From: Mesorhizobium sp. WSM4313
GTDB lineage: Bacteria > Pseudomonadota > Alphaproteobacteria > Rhizobiales > Rhizobiaceae
Assembly (NCBI RefSeq): GCF_002294725.1
Contig: NZ_NSFT01000005.1
Span: 310,001 to 374,000 of the forward strand
Direction: 5' to 3'
Length of the DNA stretch: 64,000 nucleotides
The notes under the pieces were generated by a model. It did no database searches. It was not told the origin of the DNA and saw nothing but the letters and a program-made list of their open reading frames with translations. A program made the translations under genes and the position numbers. Shown piece after piece: positions 62,587-64,000 of the stretch; the first letter of the stretch is position 1; each line of letters opens with the position of its first letter.

Positions 62587-63144
62587 GTGACGGTTGCCGT
62601 ATCTCCGGATGGGCTTCCCGCGCTGGTGCTGAACGCGGACTACCGTCCGCTCAGCTATTATCCCCTGTCGCTCTGGTCGTGGCAGGACGCCATCAAGGCC
62701 GTCTTCCTCGACCGGGTCAACATTGTCGCCGAATACGAGCACGCCGTCTCTTCGCCGACCTTCTCGATGAAGCTGCCGAGCGTGGTCAGCCTCAAAGCCT
62801 ATGTGAAGCCGTCCAGGCATCCCGCCTTCACGCGCTTCAACGTGTTCCTGCGCGACCGCTTCCAGTGCCAGTATTGCGGAACGCCCGAGGATCTGACGTT
62901 CGACCATGTCATCCCGCGCCATCGCGGCGGAGCGACGACGTGGGAGAATGTCGTCGCCGCCTGCTCGCCTTGCAACCTCCGCAAGGGCGGCATGATGCCG
63001 GCCCAGGCCAAGATGTGGCCGCTGCAAAAGCCTTATCAGCCGACCATGCACGACCTGCACAACAACGGCCGCCTGTTCCCGCCCAACCATCTGCATGAAA
63101 GCTGGATGGATTATCTCTACTGGGATGTCGAACTCGAACCTTGA
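62587..63144 (+). CDS. HNH endonuclease
   Basis: A 185-residue protein. Two CxxC pairs (CQYCGTPEDL and CSPCNLRKGG) bracket the HNH core with FDHVIPRHRGGATTWENVV, so a zinc-bound HNH site is intact. The N-terminal VLNADYRPLSYYPLSLWSWQ is typical of the chromosomal HNH proteins common in alphaproteobacteria. Their role is unknown; no toxin, restriction or phage genes are near. GTG 62587 is preceded by AAGGAGG and GAAGGAC. Its stop lies at the edge of a long palindrome. Confidence 0.9.
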   Translation: MTVAVSPDGLPALVLNADYRPLSYYPLSLWSWQDAIKAVFLDRVNIVAEYEHAVSSPTFSMKLPSVVSLKAYVKPSRHPAFTRFNVFLRDRFQCQYCGTPEDLTFDHVIPRHRGGATTWENVVAACSPCNLRKGGMMPAQAKMWPLQKPYQPTMHDLHNNGRLFPPNHLHESWMDYLYWDVELEP

Positions 63145-63284
63145 GATCGTTCGAGAATTCGGGAGGCTGGCCGTCTGAAGCAAGCGTCTGCGCTTCCGGT
63201 GCTCACGTACTGTAAGTACGCTCCGCTCCGGTTCTCGACGCTCACTTCAAACGACTCATCCTGCCGAATTCTGTGAACGATCTC
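63143..63284. repeat. Long palindromic repeat, copy 3 (142 bp)
   Basis: GAGATCGTTC (63143-63152) is inverted as GAACGATCTC (63275-63284), and GAATTCGG as CCGAATTC. The central core CTTCCGGTGCTCACGTAC-TGTAAGTACGCTCCGC is nearly the same as in copies 1 and 2, but the outer arms differ. The left end overlaps the last two bases of the HNH stop codon (63142-63144). It may be an older or recombined copy. Confidence 0.85.
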
Positions 63285-63306
63285 GCGCCGCCGCTTTGGT
63301 GCCGGC

Positions 63307-63825
63307 TCAGTCCCGCGCGAGCGCGCTGCGGAAGGCGACGGCGGCGAGGACGAGGCTGGCGATGGCGTTCCAGCCGGCGAGCGACAGGCCGAGGATGCGA
63401 AGGGCGGCCTTGTCGCAGGAGGGCGGCACGAACTTGTCGAGCGCGTCGAGCACGCCCTTGCCGCCAGTGTCGACCGGACCGGCGCCGGCGGTGCAGTCGG
63501 CCGGACCTTGCCACCATGCCCATTCGACGCCCGAATGATAGACGCCGAGATAGAGGCCGTAGAGCATCAGCAAGCCGCCGATCGCGAGCAGCCCGCGCGT
63601 CACCCAGGCCGGCGCACGCAGCATCGAGGCGATCGCCGCCAGCACCATCAGCGGCACGCCGATATAGTAGGGCGTGCGCTGCTCCAGGCAGAGATGGCAG
63701 GGGATGTAGCCGCCGATATATTGGAAGGCGAGCGCCGAGCCGACCGTCGCGGCCATGGCGACGGCGAGAAAGAGCGCCGCGCGCATGCGCTGGCGTCCGG
63801 TATCGGCATTCATGGTCGCGGTCAT
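63307..63825 (-). CDS. dsbB: Disulfide bond formation protein B (DsbB)
   Basis: A 172-residue inner-membrane protein with four membrane segments. The first redox pair is C-H-L-C in YIPCHLCLEQRTPYY near residue 43; the second pair is in the periplasmic loop (ADCTAGAG and PPSCDKAA). DsbB passes electrons from DsbA to quinone to keep periplasmic disulfide formation going. No dsbA is in the window. It starts 23 bases after the YqaA-like gene on the same strand. Confidence 0.92.
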   Translation of the reverse strand: MTATMNADTGRQRMRAALFLAVAMAATVGSALAFQYIGGYIPCHLCLEQRTPYYIGVPLMVLAAIASMLRAPAWVTRGLLAIGGLLMLYGLYLGVYHSGVEWAWWQGPADCTAGAGPVDTGGKGVLDALDKFVPPSCDKAALRILGLSLAGWNAIASLVLAAVAFRSALARD

Positions 63826-63848
63826 CTATCGGGTCCGTTGTTGCGTCG

Positions 63849-64000
63849 CTATCCGTGGGCGTATCTGACGAGGATATAGAGCAAAATCAGGGCAGTGGCG
63901 CCGGCGCCGACAATCAATCCCAAGCGCTTTTCGATGAACTCTCTGATCTCCTCGCCATAGCGGCGAAGCAGCCAGGCAAGCAGCAGGAAACGCGCGCCGC
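63849..64000 (-). CDS. YqaA-family membrane protein, C-terminus only
   Basis: Only the last 49 residues are visible before the right edge. They read GARFLLLAWLLRRYGEEIRE, then FIEKRLGLIVGAGATALILL, and end RYAHG and TAG. The pattern (ARF, RYG, FIE) fits the C-terminus of YqaA/DedA-like membrane proteins that are found next to dsbB in rhizobia. The call is tentative because so little is seen. Confidence 0.6.
   Translation of the reverse strand, partial: GARFLLLAWLLRRYGEEIREFIEKRLGLIVGAGATALILLYILVRYAHG

Noticed and set aside
62587..63144. The HNH gene as part of a defence or mobile system
   Set aside because: Its neighbours are alkA, a palindrome and dsbB, all core genes, and it belongs to a common chromosomal HNH family.

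Overview
The window is a stretch of high-G+C alphaproteobacterial chromosome, almost certainly from the order Rhizobiales and most like Mesorhizobium or a close relative. The evidence is a canonical SAM-II riboswitch before metX, a RirA-type iron box (TGA-N9-TCA) before an fbpABC iron operon, a CtrA-type box (TTAA-N7-TTAA) beside ftsEX, an NrsF (DUF1109) anti-sigma pair, several conserved rhizobial proteins of unknown function (DUF3108, DUF2125, TIGR02302, DUF1194), and intergenic mosaic palindromes of the rhizobial RIME type. I found no rRNA, tRNA, CRISPR array, insertion sequence or prophage. Most of the window is ordinary, densely packed core chromosome.

Layout. 1-8.5 kb: a cut-off queuosine-precursor transporter, rpmB, DUF3108, two small membrane proteins, a cupin, glyoxalase II, a methyltransferase, a BacA-like ABC transporter and a VWA-like secreted protein. 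8.5-11.2 kb: a glycosyltransferase, then a short AT-richer patch with two broken genes, a DUF1330 gene with an apparent 8-bp deletion and a glycosyltransferase with two frameshifts. 11.2-15.4 kb: amino-acid synthesis (metW, metX with riboswitch and terminator, hisC, tyrC). 15.8-23.5 kb: a PfkB kinase, a DUF2125 protein, ChaC, an aldo/keto reductase, LysE, PlsC, a LysR/flavoprotein divergent pair and a YdcF protein. 23.7-27.3 kb: a cell-cycle flavoured block (ftsX, ftsE, a DUF3426-like protein, hpt and a CpdR-like regulator).

27.3-31.4 kb holds an EamA exporter and an ArsP/DUF318-type permease with two paralogous LysR regulators. 31.4-40 kb holds TIGR02302, a threonine dehydratase-like enzyme, lysA with a small lipoprotein, argH divergent from a TlpA-like thioredoxin, and an EEP hydrolase. 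40-45.5 kb is a ugpBAEC glycerol-3-phosphate uptake operon ending in a GpdQ-like metallophosphodiesterase that could hydrolyse the imported glycerophosphodiesters. 45.6-49.5 kb is the fbpABC iron operon on the other strand. 49.6-53 kb is an ECF sigma factor/anti-sigma pair with a possible self-promoter, then a PAS-GGDEF diguanylate cyclase. 53-58.5 kb holds hbd, etfBA, a rhomboid protease, a PduO-type cobalamin adenosyltransferase, a twin-TM protein and an SDR. 58.5-64 kb holds YihY, an octamer repeat array, an EamA exporter, gluQ, alkA, an HNH endonuclease, dsbB and the end of a YqaA-like gene.

The most unusual signal is in the spacers. A long palindrome of about 146 bp occurs three times (26.1, 45.5 and 63.1 kb), each time with its left arm running through the stop codon of the upstream gene, and other palindromes also supply or touch stop codons. 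No single cluster looks like a complete new defence or biosynthetic system. The best leads are this stop-codon-associated palindrome family, the inverted 8-bp tandem array at 59.4 kb, the ugp/phosphodiesterase operon and the CtrA-box/ftsEX/cpdR neighbourhood.
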